Positions 44,060-54,776 of a stretch of 64,000 nucleotides of DNA are shown here, in pieces (the stretch's first letter is position 1; each line of letters starts with the position of its first letter). Source of the DNA: Eustoma russellianum (lineage: Eukaryota; Streptophyta; Magnoliopsida; Gentianales; Gentianaceae). The stretch is from assembly GCA_036186865.1 (NCBI GenBank), contig AP025069.1, positions 20,226,122 to 20,290,121 of the forward strand, written 5' to 3'. A program made the position numbers and the translations under genes. The notes beneath the pieces are model-generated. The model saw nothing but the letters and a program-made list of their open reading frames with translations, did not search any database and was not told where the DNA came from.

Positions 44060-44816
44060 ACTCAAAGCTGTCGCTCGAATTGGCGTCCACCTCGAGGATC
44101 AACCAAGTCGGCTCTGTTGCGCAGGTTCAATCTTGGATCATGAAACTGCTGTAGATGGCCGAGCTCAATTTGACGAGCTATTTCTTTACCGAGTTGCCTA
44201 CAGTCTTCTGTATCATGCCCTATATCATGATGATATAGGCAGTAAAGTTGTGGATCCCTCTTATGGAGTGGCCCTGCAAGGGGCTTAGGTTCCTTTCCAA
44301 ACTCTTCTTCCTCATATAGGAGAGGATGTGAGCTTTTGAGGCTAACAGAGAGGTCCTTTCTCTGCCCTGACCCCCCATCTGAACTTTAACAGATGCTCTT
44401 CCTCGCCGTGAGGCCTGGATATGTGTTCCAGAACTGGAAGGCCGAGATGAGGTCGAAAGGCATTGTATGGTCTGACAATCAAACCTTCGTGGTGAGTATC
44501 CTGCTTCAGTTATAATCTCGGCTTGACATTCAGAATGATATCCTGGCCGAGATGGAGAGTACTCCAACTGCTGAACACTGGCACTGCCAGGAGAGGGATT
44601 ACTGGTACCTTTTGTTAAGGCGTTCCCTCTTAGCTCCATAACAGCTTGGAACGCTGCCGGATTCTGAGCCACATAGTGTACAGCTCTCATGTGTTCTTCA
44701 TGTGAGAAGATAATAGGAGTTGAGAACTCCTTATGCTCTTTAAAACATGGAGCGGTTAAAGAAGACTTTTGATAGTCTTCTTCGCTCATCTTTCTCTCGA
44801 TAGCTTCCAAGAGCAA
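44060..44816 (-). pseudogene. Gag remnant of the Gypsy element
   Basis: Minus-strand frame beginning near MLLEAIERKMSEEDYQ with SHEEHMRAVHYVAQNPAAFQAVMELRG. After a frame change it reads YCLYHHDIGHDTEDC, LGKEIARQIELGHLQQF, the C...H...GHxTExC signature of Tat/Ogre-like Gag. It ends at a stop soon after. No protease or polymerase follows. It is the only retroviral-type coding left in the element. Confidence 0.75.
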
Positions 44817-44891
44817 TTAGAAAGACTTAGTCACTGAGGAGCCTTTTGTGGATATTTCGTGTGTAAATGGGACCCAGAGGTTCAGGCCCTC

Positions 44892-44903
44892 CCTCTAGCG
44901 CCA
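44892..44903 (-). promoter_or_regulatory. Gypsy element primer-binding site
   Basis: TGGCGCTAGAGG on the minus strand, three bases after the 5' LTR end; a tRNA-3'-end-complementary site typical of plant Gypsy elements. Confidence 0.8.
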
Positions 44904-44906
44904 ATT

Positions 44907-45770
44907 TGACGAAGTCGGATTGTCTCGCCAAGGTAAAAGTAGAAATACCCGGAGTTAAGGCCGTTAATCCTCCGTCACTTAGTCCTTCTTGGAAACCTGA
45001 AAAAAGGAAAGAAAGCGTTAGGGGTCCCAGGACGCTGTCCCGGGAAAAACCCTCCAACGCTTAAGTCAGTTATGAGCTTTTATGCGTATGGCTTTAACTG
45101 AAGAGGTTTGATGAAACCTGTTCTGAGGTCGGCCAAAGTGTGGGCCGAGCTGAGCTGGGTCATTGCCTATGTTCTTTGGGTTTTAGCCTAAGAACAGAGT
45201 CTCTTCTCCAGATTTGGACCTGGAGCTTCTTTCTGTTGGGGAAGCTCTTTTATACTTGGCATGGCTGGGTGCTGCATGTCTCATATGGATGAAATGAGGA
45301 AGTCTGGCCTTCTTGCATGGCAGCCATGTAGCTGCTAAGGATTGCTGTGCTAGCACCTTCCCTCCGTATGATTGACACTTGGAGAGAGTTGAAATTGCAT
45401 GTATGCCACGTAGCACACAGCATCATGACTGTTGTAGTCTGGCCGAGGTCAATAGTTGGAGACCTGCAGCCGAGGTGAATTATTGACAACTGGGAACCAA
45501 GGGCTGGATTCCTTTGGCCGAACTGTCTAATCGAGGTCAGTGGGGGGCCAAACTGCTATGGCCGAAGTGCCATTTAACCGGACAGGAGCGTAGAGGCTTT
45601 GGTCCGAGATGTCTAGGCTGTGACTATTTCCGAGCTACTCTGTGGCCGAGATGGATTTGTCCACCTCGGACTTGGTCTATTACGGGGCCGAGCTACGGCA
45701 CTTAGTCACTTTGTATCCTTACTGAACGTTGACCGTTATTGACTAACGGGTGAATTTCTTGGTATCATCA
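44907..45770 (-). repeat. Gypsy element 5' LTR (right copy)
   Basis: 864 bp, same length and nearly identical sequence to the left copy. Confidence 0.95.
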
Positions 45771-45775
45771 TTCTA

Positions 45776-46079
45776 TATTTTGACTTGCAAAGTAAATAGT
45801 TCACCATTTTCTTTATCTTTATTGTTACATCCTCACACACTTAAGTTACATCACCACTTGAATTTCTTAAGATTGTTTTTGCTCTAATACTACTTATTTT
45901 AAAATTTGCTTACTTAGTTTCTTTCAAATTCTACCATTTTATTTTGGGTTTTATAGGTCTTTGTCTCAAACTTCTATGTCGGATACGGATATCCAACACT
46001 ACGAGATAATGTTACGTTGTAAAACTTTGTCCTAAAATCACCTTACAGCTTACAAGCCAAATTCATTGTGTACCTAATT
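45776..46079. other. AT-rich flank, no gene
   Basis: Sequence between the Gypsy target duplication and the RTE relic; nothing recognisable. Confidence 0.5.
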
Positions 46080-46430
46080 GTAATCTTTATTTTCTTTACA
46101 TGTCAATTTAAATCTCCTCCTATAAAGATCTCACGTACTAGAATTTCACATGCTACGACTTTTAAATCTTTCCAAAATTGAACTTTTATAGCATCTTCTA
46201 AACTCATTTGAGAAGCATACACGCTAATAATATTTGTTTTTCTTTTCTAATTATCAATTTAAGGGCTACAATTCTATCACATTTCCTAATGACACTTACT
46301 ATTTCGTCTATCAATGAGACACCTATAATAACTCCAACTTCATTTCTCTCCTTATTGACTTGTCCAACTTCTCAATATAATATTCTCAACTAGCCTAGTA
46401 TGTCTTCTCCTAAGATCAAATTTACAACTT
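46080..46430 (-). pseudogene. RTE-clade LINE endonuclease relic
   Basis: Minus-strand translation gives IISVYASQMSLEDAIKVQFW and IFIGGDLN, plus upstream DRIVALKLIIRK, the pattern of RTE-type endonucleases (often annotated in plants as craniofacial-development-protein-2-like). Stops and shifts are many. No ends are visible. Confidence 0.6.
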
Positions 46431-46783
46431 AAGAACTCATACTTATTTTACACTGCATCTGAGTTCTCTAGGAGATATAGTGATCCTAGCTCAATTATCC
46501 CCGCATTCGGACCATGCGACGAGAACCCTTATTTGACACTACATCCAAACACCCTAGATGTAGCTCAGACACCGCATTAAGACTATACAGTATATTACAT
46601 ATGAAAAACATCTTAGTATCAGCAAAAAAATTTATTTGATTCATAATCATGTTCAGTGACAAAGTTTGACATTAGCTATCAACCTAGCCAATCCTCCTCT
46701 TCACCTGGGCTTGAGACCAACAAATTGAAAAGGATGTGTTGTTCCAAAGTACACATAAGGCCAAAAGAGAACAAAGAAACTAT

Positions 46784-46990
46784 TCAACAACATTTCTGAT
46801 CTTGCTGCTCCATTACCTTTGAGATCCATTCCTTGATGTTCTTAGCTTCAAAAGGCTTAATAAGACTTAAACCTAACAAACCCAGACTAAATCTATCAAT
46901 TTCTCTCTTTTTGTGATATAACAACTTGAATTCAGACAATGTCGACTTCAAAATATCTGACCTCATGAAGTTAAGAATCTGAAATCGGCA
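46784..46990 (-). other. Possible orphan terminal exon, unrecognised
   Basis: Minus-strand frame of about 60 codons (FKLLYHKKREIDRFSLGLLG, KNIKEWISKVMEQQDQKCC, then stop) preceded by an acceptor-like TGCCGATTTCAG. Composition is protein-like and unlike the flanks. I do not recognise the family and see no partner exons, so it may be a last exon or a captured fragment. Confidence 0.3.
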
Positions 46991-47539
46991 AAAACAGAAT
47001 CATCACAACTTCCATATAGGCGTCACAAACAGTTACCACAAGCTTCGGATGCCATGAGCATATATTTCAAACCAAATTTGACACCATTAACAGCTGAAGA
47101 CGTGGCAAAATATACTAGACATTGTGCTACCATATCTTTTGCAGAAGTCCACAAGTCAGTCAGTCAATCAATGTATATCATAATGGCAGCAAAAGACATT
47201 GCAGAACTCCACATGTAAAGGGAGAAATAATAAAAGTTGTACAATGCCACAGTGCCATCGGGTTCAGAATTGTCATTAGATGCTCATGTCACATGCGACG
47301 TTCTTGATCTTGTGTGATCATGTAAGATAATAAGATATATACAGTAATAGTTCTATAAAAGTCCTACAGCGAGCAATCTCCTCACTTGTTCAATAACCTA
47401 AGATCACATTAGAGTATAACAAACAACAACATCCAATAAAATACAATCATCTATAAGAAAAATGCCACAAGCAAAACAACTAGTAATTAGTCACTACAAT
47501 ATACATACATCTTGTATTACACACTGCAATTGTTAACGA

Positions 47540-47639
47540 ACTCTCACACAAAATATAAGGTAAGGCTGTGTACATCACATCGCAAAGCGATCCGGCCCTT
47601 CTCATACCTACGCAAACGCGGAAGCCTAACGTCTATTAT
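47540..47639 (+). mobile_element. 5'-truncated Au SINE with target duplication
   Basis: 100-bp copy with AAGGCTGTGTACATCACA, GATCCGGCCCTTCTC and GCGGAAGCCTA, the 3' half of an Au SINE. TGCAATTGTTAACGA occurs at 47525-47539 and 47640-47654. It lies just downstream of the TIC20 gene's 3' end. Confidence 0.8.
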
Positions 47640-47865
47640 TGCAATTGTTAACGAGTAAATAGTACTAATAATGCTTACTCCAAATGTACTTTAAATTTTG
47701 CCTATTTTCATAACGCACACAAGTTTCCCAAAGTGCTATCACACTAATAGACATAATCCTTGCAAGATTCAAAAAGACAAAGCCAAACCCAAAATACAGA
47801 GAAGGAAAAAAGAAAAACCAAACAAACAGCTAGTCTATCATGATCTTGATGGAAAAGGGAAAGGG

Positions 47866-48468
47866 TTAATCTAATTGTCTGCCAGTAGCCTCACCAACAA
47901 AGGGCAAATAAGGAGTCTTCCCAAGCACACTACTCACAACCCCATAAACAAAGCAAGCAACAACAAACACGAAAAGCCCATTATACATCCAAATTGTAAG
48001 CTTCATCCCAAGCCCAGTCCGTCCCGGAGAGAAAATCCTCTGTATCAGAAGCGGCAACACCAACAGAACATCCAGCACCAGCGCCTGAAGCGCATTAAAC
48101 CTCACATACCGACTGAAGCTAGGGTTCCGGACTATCCCCAAATACACAGCAAAGAAGGAAATGAAGGAAGCATAAGGTACGGAATGATAGAGCGACAGAA
48201 GAGGGAAAATTGGTTTTAAGGGAACAGTTAAGATTGGGTACTGTGCCATGAGGAATCGGCCGTATTGGACGCCATTGAGGAGCGGGAAGAAATAGGAGGC
48301 CGCGGAGATTAGGCGGTCGGTGGCTGGGGTGGTGGTGTAAGAGCAGGAGATGGGGGTGAGGGGTTTGGAGATTGGTGCGCGGTGGAATCGAGGGCGGAGG
48401 AGGAAGGGCTGGGAGAGTTTGAGTGAGTGAGGTGAAAGAGACATATGGTGAAGAGATAGGGACGCCAT
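47866..48468 (-). CDS. TIC20: TIC20-family chloroplast inner-envelope import protein
   Basis: Intact 200-codon single-exon frame, the only clear host gene here. Tic20 proteins are four-helix inner-envelope membrane proteins of the chloroplast protein-import channel. The first 50 residues (MASLSLHHMSLSPHSLKLSQ...) are Ser/Leu/Arg-rich without acidic residues, a typical transit peptide. The mature part starts near TPATDRLISAASYFFPLLNG and has four hydrophobic segments. FSRYVRFNALQALVLDVLLV and the terminal GKTPYLPFVGEA are family-like. Length fits the short TIC20-II/TIC20-V type; which of the two cannot be settled here. An 86-bp tandem duplication lies about 170 bp upstream of the ATG. Confidence 0.88.
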   Translation of the reverse strand: MASLSLHHMSLSPHSLKLSQPFLLRPRFHRAPISKPLTPISCSYTTTPATDRLISAASYFFPLLNGVQYGRFLMAQYPILTVPLKPIFPLLSLYHSVPYASFISFFAVYLGIVRNPSFSRYVRFNALQALVLDVLLVLPLLIQRIFSPGRTGLGMKLTIWMYNGLFVFVVACFVYGVVSSVLGKTPYLPFVGEATGRQLD

Positions 48469-48635
48469 TTTTGCTCTTCGTTTAGTTTGGTTTGAGAAAT
48501 AAGGATTTTGAGAAGGCGATTTGGGAGGAAGAAGGGTTTTGTGAAGGGAGGCAGGTGGTGGCCGGCTGCCTAGCTGGCTCTCCAGTACAGTCTCTAAACA
48601 AGAGATAAAAACAATAACAATATTACGTCATTGTT

Positions 48636-48807
48636 TTAGAAGTTGTTGTTTATGCTAGGTATAGAAGGATGGGATAAAAGCAATCATTCTCATGCATTAG
48701 ACATACGTAGATTATTTTCTCTTAGAAGCTGTTGTTTATGGTAGGTATAGAAGGATGGGATAAAAGCAATCATTCTCATGCATTAGACACACATAGATTA
48801 TTATCTC
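48636..48807. repeat. 86-bp tandem duplication upstream of TIC20
   Basis: AGAAGTTGTTGTTTATGC... at 48638 repeats as AGAAGCTGTTGTTTATGG... at 48724. The two copies share GGTATAGAAGGATGGGATAA and CAATCATTCTCATGCATTAG. The GGATAA and CATGCATT words might bear on promoter activity; this is inferred from position. Confidence 0.85.
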
Positions 48808-50156
48808 ATGATCCATACAAAATATTACGTCAATATGTGTTGATCAACTGCTAGTTCACAAGTACAGTCAATTTAATGAGTCATTTTGTTTTATTACATC
48901 ATATTCTAAAGTAAAAAAGTATGTGTTTGACTACATTAGAAATAGAAATAAAACAAAAGATAATAATGAAAATGAAATAATCTCGTCCCACAGATATTTT
49001 CACGATTAATCAAATATTAAATATGGCTAATATTTTAAGTGCTTAAAAAAATTTGAATCATAGACCATTAAAATTTGAAATTTCTAAAGCAAAGTCATAT
49101 AAGTTTCGTCAAAGATAAAATAGATAAGATATTGTAGTTTAATAATTATCGTAAAGGTCATAAATTTTTTTTACAATTTTGAAAAATAAAAGATTTTTAA
49201 AGCCTTTAGAATAACTCAAACATGTCAAATCACTTAAATGTGCACATCGTTCCTGATAATGCAAAATTACTTGTTTTTAACAATACAAAATTTTTGATAA
49301 AAAATACCAGTTTTAGGCAAAATAATACAAAATAAATACTTTTTACTTCAATTAAACAATAAGTCTAAAACACTTCATCATTTCACCGCGCCTCTCCCCA
49401 CCCCACGGGATGATGTTAGCTAAAACCTTCCTCCGCAATGGAGAAAGTTTGAAAAATATAATAGTTTTAATAATTATTTTATAAATATGATATATTTTGA
49501 AGAAATTTCAAAAACATAGAAGACGCTTTTGTGAATGACGCCTAAGAGATACCTCTAAACCGCTAATGGCTATAAGAGATACATCTAAAAAGATATTTAT
49601 GGTGCATTAGAGCAAAGCAGCTTTAACACCTGAAAACTGCTCCGAAGAGCTCTGACCGTCATGCTCTAAGGTGCCATTGCTAACGGCGTCTTAGATGCCT
49701 ACGTAGAGCATCAACTCTATTTAACATTGCTATTGCAATTCTAAAAAATTATACCATCAAATTTCCAGTCCTTTGCAATCTATAACCGTGATATTACATT
49801 TTGCCTTTGCAATCTTTACAGTGTGACAATGGCGGCCAAAAATCAAAAATTCTAAATTGCTTTGTATAACGGAGGTCCAACAGTAAATTCACACAATTGA
49901 ATTTCATATGATCGTCCTTCTACGAAAATGATGAGGGTGTTGAATGATATCACATATACAAAGTTTAAAGAGTGAATTAAATGCTAATTGGAGATGGGTG
50001 TTGATGTTTGAGAAATTAAGCTGGTCTGCAGATACCCATTCAAGTTTAATGGGTCTGTTGCATCTACAGCTTGGTTAACATTTCTGACAATGAAGATTCA
50101 GAATCAGCTTTTGAAGTTCCAATTCGTTTCTAACCCTTCAAGCTGTGGAGATATAA
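48808..50156. other. AT-rich intergenic, no gene
   Basis: No convincing frame. A region at 49530-49720 repeats words such as GAGATACxTCTAAA and GCTCTA but has no defined structure. Confidence 0.5.
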
Positions 50157-50474
50157 GTGGCATTGTATGATGTTCCACCACCCGCTGCAAATATTGTTGG
50201 CGGTACTGTGGACAGAGATATTATGGTCGAATCTACAAATCATGTTGTTGGAAGTTGCTCATCACATGCGAATGCGGAAAATCAAAGAAACATAAATTAT
50301 GATGATAATGACGATGACGGTGATGATGATGAAGAATTCGAGGATGATGACGAGGACGATGAAGATGGAGAAGATGATTTGGAGGACATGGTGGATGAGG
50401 AGGACGAAGAAGAGGTGCCACGGCCAAGGGTTCTTCTCTTTGACGAAAACGTTGCGTTTTTGGAAGACTATTGA
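50157..50474 (+). CDS. Acidic hypothetical fragment
   Basis: Open frame of 105 codons that starts only with GTG; the first ATG is at about 50224. It has a short ordinary head (YDVPPPAANIVGGTVDRD), then an Asp/Glu block of about 45 residues, then VPRPRVLLFDENVAFLEDY. I do not recognise it. The repeated GATGAT codons may make the frame a low-complexity artefact; alternatively it is an exon of a transposon or host gene. Confidence 0.25.
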   Translation: MALYDVPPPAANIVGGTVDRDIMVESTNHVVGSCSSHANAENQRNINYDDNDDDGDDDEEFEDDDEDDEDGEDDLEDMVDEEDEEEVPRPRVLLFDENVAFLEDY

Positions 50475-50561
50475 AGCCTAGAAGACATGCTCATTCATGG
50501 TCTCAGCTGGCGTGGACATCATCTTTAGAAGGAGAGTAAACCTGATCACATAGAAAAGACG

Positions 50562-50637
50562 ATGTTGTTCAAAACCAAAGAAGGCATGCAACATGTCGAT
50601 GTTGTTCAAAACCAAAGAAGGCATGCAACATGTCGTA
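50562..50637. repeat. 38-bp perfect tandem duplication
   Basis: GATGTTGTTCAAAACCAAAG plus AAGGCATGCAACATGTC occurs twice in direct succession. Confidence 0.9.
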
Positions 50638-52405
50638 CAATTATGGTCAGTTAAGCCTAAGAAGTTTTTAAAGGTTGTGGAAAAGATGAAAAAAATATTA
50701 GTATGTTAGGTGCACACATTATAAGACCTAAGGTTGTCACTGGCGTCTTAGAGCAAGCCTGAGGCAAACACATAACTAATGAGAGATTTGCATTTTCTGT
50801 GAGCGCCGTAGTTGTACGAATGTTAACATCACATCGGATCACAACAATGTCAATTCAATAATAGTTGGGAGGATGATCACAAAACACATTACTTAAAATG
50901 TAGATTTGGGAACTACAGATGTCTGTGAATCCACCCCACTCAGACACGTCCTCTACGAACTCTAGATCAAAGCCCTGATTATCTGCAAGGATGATGAAAA
51001 ATAGGGAATGAGCGACAAAATGTTGCTCAGCAAGTAACATACCAGTACTCACTATGTGATCATACACGAGGAAACATGTATAATAAATAAATAAATAACA
51101 TAGAAAATAGTCAAGTTTCTCATTCGCAAATATTTTACCACTTTACCCTTAAGATAACAGCACAATCAAATCAACGATGTCAACAATTTAAATAACCAGA
51201 CAGAGTTAGTCGAATTTCAGTCATAATCAAAATCCGATGATGCACTTTTCAAAAACGACGCGATGCAAGCTAAAATCCATTTTGATATCAATCTTCAAAA
51301 ATCCGATTCACGATATGATACGATAATAATGCGGTAAGAAAACGATGCGAGGGCTACAACACTTTTCTTACAAGTGACTTATATCCCAAGATTTATAAAT
51401 TGATCCCCCAATGGTCAATGTGTTCAGGCGGCCTATCGATGTAGTCGTATGTGCCTATACAGCCCAATTGGCGGTCATATGTATCTAAGCGGCCTATCGA
51501 TATAGTTATATGTGCTCGAACATCCCGTTTGTTCGGAACTAATCTATCTTAACGATATATTTTCCTTGTAAGGGTGATTTTCCAAATATGCACGATTTTC
51601 AAAATATTTGATTTTTTCCCAAAACGATCTCAAGTATCGATAAATTTCCAAATAAAATTTCAATACCGACCACCAACACAAAAATATCGTAAATCGCAAT
51701 TTACCAATTATTAACTCTCCAATTTCCATGTTCCATCCACCACTACTCAAGTAAATCCATATACGTATACATGTCCACGTGCATATATTTGCATATACAC
51801 GTATATAAATACACATACCTTCCTCGGTCTACTTTTTTCCAACTCACCTCACCTCACCTCCAACACCTCGGCCAGCCCACTAACCACCACCCCTATCCCA
51901 CACCCTCAGCCAGCCCCTCCCCCTGCCCCTCCCCCTTAAATCCTAATTTCACTTCCTCAAACTCTACACCCCTCAACCCACCTCCAAATTTCACATCACT
52001 TATATTTTCTCACTTCTAATTCCACAGACAGTAAGAACTATTCATCCCCCAACACACTGTCGTCAGCCACGCACTGCCACTCTCCGACGCGTGTGGCACA
52101 TGCGCCGCCCCTGACCGCCACCTCTTTCCACCAGAAGTCATCTTATGTTATATCCAAATCCCATCATCAAATCATGCAAAATACCATCTTATACCACTAT
52201 CGAATTCCTCCAAAATCAATACCAATTTCCAAAATCATATCAAATATAAACCCTCATATTTGACAACTTATAAATTATATACTTAACCAAATTATATCAT
52301 CACTTATGTCATAGATCAATTTACTAAACTCTCAATTCATATTCACATCCATTCGGGCCATATGTACATTTCATTCCAAATTTACAATTTAACACACACA
52401 GAGAC

Positions 52406-52406
<1 letters not shown>
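50638..52406. other. Intergenic; pyrimidine-rich tract near 51830-52040
   Basis: No gene seen. A GCGGCCTATCGAT word recurs near 51430 and 51492. A C/T-rich, A-containing stretch at 51830-52040 (CTCACC repeats) is low complexity. Confidence 0.5.

Positions 52407-52449
<43 letters not shown>
52407..52449. repeat. (TA)n microsatellite
   Basis: About 21 uninterrupted TA dinucleotides. Confidence 0.95.
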
Positions 52450-52451
<2 letters not shown>

Positions 52452-52891
52452 ATATATCATCCACCATTTACCATATACATATAAGAATTATACATCAACA
52501 TGCACCAAAATATATGTTTGGCTAAAACCTTCACCCTTAAATTACATACATATAAATTTCGGCCATAGGCCATAACATACAAATTTAACATCTATATATC
52601 TACATATATATTCATACACATAAAAATACATCCACCTATACAATCAAACATACATATGAATGATCCTTGAATTTATACAAAAATATACATATACGATTCA
52701 CAAAAACATAATGAGTATAGGTAGAGTACTTACCTTTTTCTTCTTTGTTCTTCTCTTTTCGTTCCTTCCTTTTTTTTTCTTCCTCTCCCTCTAATCTCTA
52801 CCTCTCAACTCACAGTTTACTCTCTTTTTTTCTTTCTTCTACAATATGGCCGGTTGGAAGGGGAAAATAGGGAAGGGATTTGGAGGTTTTA

Positions 52892-53383
52892 GTATTTTTA
52901 ACGGGAAAAGTAAGGAGGTGTGGGAAGTATGGGGTGTGGGTTATGGGAGGCATGAGGGATGATATGGGTAGGATTATTTTATTTATGTTATTGTTATAAT
53001 TATTTTATTTTTCTTTTCCTTATTTTTTATAGACATAACAGCACCACTCGGCCAACATAACCCATAAGATGTTGATGGCATTTGTCATCTAAGTCATTTC
53101 TGATCCTGGTGAAGGTTCGACTTCGTTATCAAATTTGGTATTTTTAACGGGAAAAGTAAGGAGGTATAGGAAGGTATGGAGTGTGGGTTATGGGAGGCAT
53201 GAGAGATGATATGAGTAGGATTATTTTATTTATATTATTATTATATTTTTTTCTTTTCCTTATTTTTTTATGAACATAACAGCACCACTCGGCCAACATA
53301 ACCCACAAGAAATTGATGGCGTTTGTCATCTAAGTCATTTCTGATCATAGTGAAGGTTCGACTTCGCTATCACACAACTTAGA
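52892..53383. repeat. 246-bp tandem duplication
   Basis: GTATTTTTAACGGGAAAAGT begins at 52892 and 53138. Both copies contain TGGGAGGCATGAG, AACAGCACCACTCGGCCAAC and GGTTCGACTTCG. The second ends about 40 bp left of Copia D. Noncoding. Confidence 0.9.
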
Positions 53384-53424
53384 TTTGAAAACAATATCTC
53401 ATGTGTACACTGGATGGTTACACG

Positions 53425-54713
53425 TGCTAAGATATAAAAATGTTTTGATGATGTAAAGGTGTTTTAAATAAGTTAACTTTAAACTTGAGACTTGATGCAA
53501 AATAAGAAAAATACACTATGTCAAAAATGGTTGAGATTGGAACTTACTGTCCAACATCGATCTCTCAGGCTGAGGACATCGATCGATCGATGTCACTTCA
53601 GTCTCTCCCAAGAGGGACTTCAATCGATCGATGTCAGACATAAAAGTTTCTGTCCAACATCGATCTCTCGGTCCAGGAGACATCGATCGATCGAAGTGAC
53701 ATCAGTCTCTCCAGGGGAGACTTCAATCGATCGATGTCAAGCAGTTTCAAAGCTTCAAAGTTTCTGGAGGACATCGATCTCTCACCCCAGGCACTTCGAT
53801 CGATTAATGTCCCCCAGAATTCAAATTTTTATGAACGTTGGAACAAAATCCAAGGGATATTCAACTTGCTCAAATTTCTTGTAGACTTTACTACATCATA
53901 ATACATGCTTCCTTGACCATTTTATCCATGTCTAGGCTATTCTAGGTTGGCTATTGAGGATCAAGTCACTCCATAGGATGGCTAAAGACTATTTGGACAT
54001 TATCTTGACATTTGATGTAGTTGAAGACATAGTGGAGGCTACCAAAACGTGGTGAACATCTCCTATAAATGTATGAAGCTTGGATGAGGCAAATATACAC
54101 TTTCACCATCATCAAGCTTCATTATTCATTGTAGTATACTTCTCTCATATTTGTAAAAGTGTTTAAAGCTTGTTAAGCCTTTCTTTGTTCTTCATTGTTG
54201 TATATTGAGAGATAGAGAGTCTAACACAAGAGGAACCATAAATATTTGATCTCTAGCTTGTGTTTAGACTAGTGAGAAATTGTAAACCCTACTATTTCCT
54301 TCAACCCACAGTGAGAAAGTTCTTGAGAGAACTTTGTTGAAGTTGTGAGGTAGCAAGAAGTTGTTCTTGCTAGAGTTGTAGTTGTTGTAGTTGCTGTAGT
54401 TGCACAAGTGTATTTTGTGCAAGAAGTTGTTGTTGTGGTTGCTTACACTAAGGTGTTAGTGTAAGTATTGTTGTGTTGTTCTTATTAACTTTAGAAGAGT
54501 AGTTGTTGAAAATCCACTTTGGCAACAATGTGGTAGTGGAGTAGTTACATTTACGATTCGAACCACTCTATATCCGATATACTCATTCATTGTTTCTCAT
54601 CTCCCATTCTTGCTTTGATTTTGAATTCTATTTGAGTTGAGCCACAAAAGAAAATTCCTCAAAATTGCTCAACACTCCATTCACCCCCTCTAGAGTGTGT
54701 TACGTACCCAACA
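53425..54713 (+). repeat. Copia D 5' LTR
   Basis: 1289 bp. It contains a 103-bp-period repeat with CGATCGAT palindromes at 53547-53815 and has roughly 40 bp near 53455-53500 that the 3' LTR lacks. Confidence 0.92.
53547..53815. promoter_or_regulatory. CGATCGAT palindrome array in the Copia D LTR
   Basis: Units starting CTGTCCAACATCGATCTCTC at 53547 and 53650 (103 bp apart) plus a partial third. They contain the perfect 20-bp palindrome GACATCGATCGATCGATGTC at 53575-53594. The array occupies the U3 part; the 3' LTR has it at 62115-62385. Confidence 0.75.
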
Positions 54714-54715
54714 AT

Positions 54716-54728
54716 TGGTATCAGAGCC
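54716..54728 (+). promoter_or_regulatory. Copia D primer-binding site
   Basis: TGGTATCAGAGCC, two bases (AT) after the LTR end; initiator Met-tRNA type. Confidence 0.95.
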
Positions 54729-54776
54729 TAACCTTGATTGCTTGGCCAAGCTTTGCAAGTAGAAAGGTTAAAGATC

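Larger units (their letters stand above)
39381..45770 (-). mobile_element. Very young non-autonomous Gypsy-type element with antisense gene
   Basis: 6.4 kb. Two 864-bp LTRs on the plus strand start TGACGARGTCGG and end GGTATCATCA, with the target duplication TTCTA at 39376-39380 and 45771-45775. A primer site (TGGCGCTAGAGG) lies beside the right LTR and a GGGGGGCAGA purine tract beside the left LTR, both on the minus strand, which sets the orientation. The interior has only a gag remnant (minus), a 47-bp minisatellite and a spliced plus-strand gene. Protease, reverse transcriptase, RNase H and integrase are absent, so mobility would depend on a helper, probably a Tat/Ogre-like Gypsy given the gag motif and primer site. 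Confidence 0.93.

Noticed and set aside
50299..50481. Met-rich frame overlapping the acidic fragment
   Set aside because: It is the shifted reading of GATGAT repeats, so a composition artefact.
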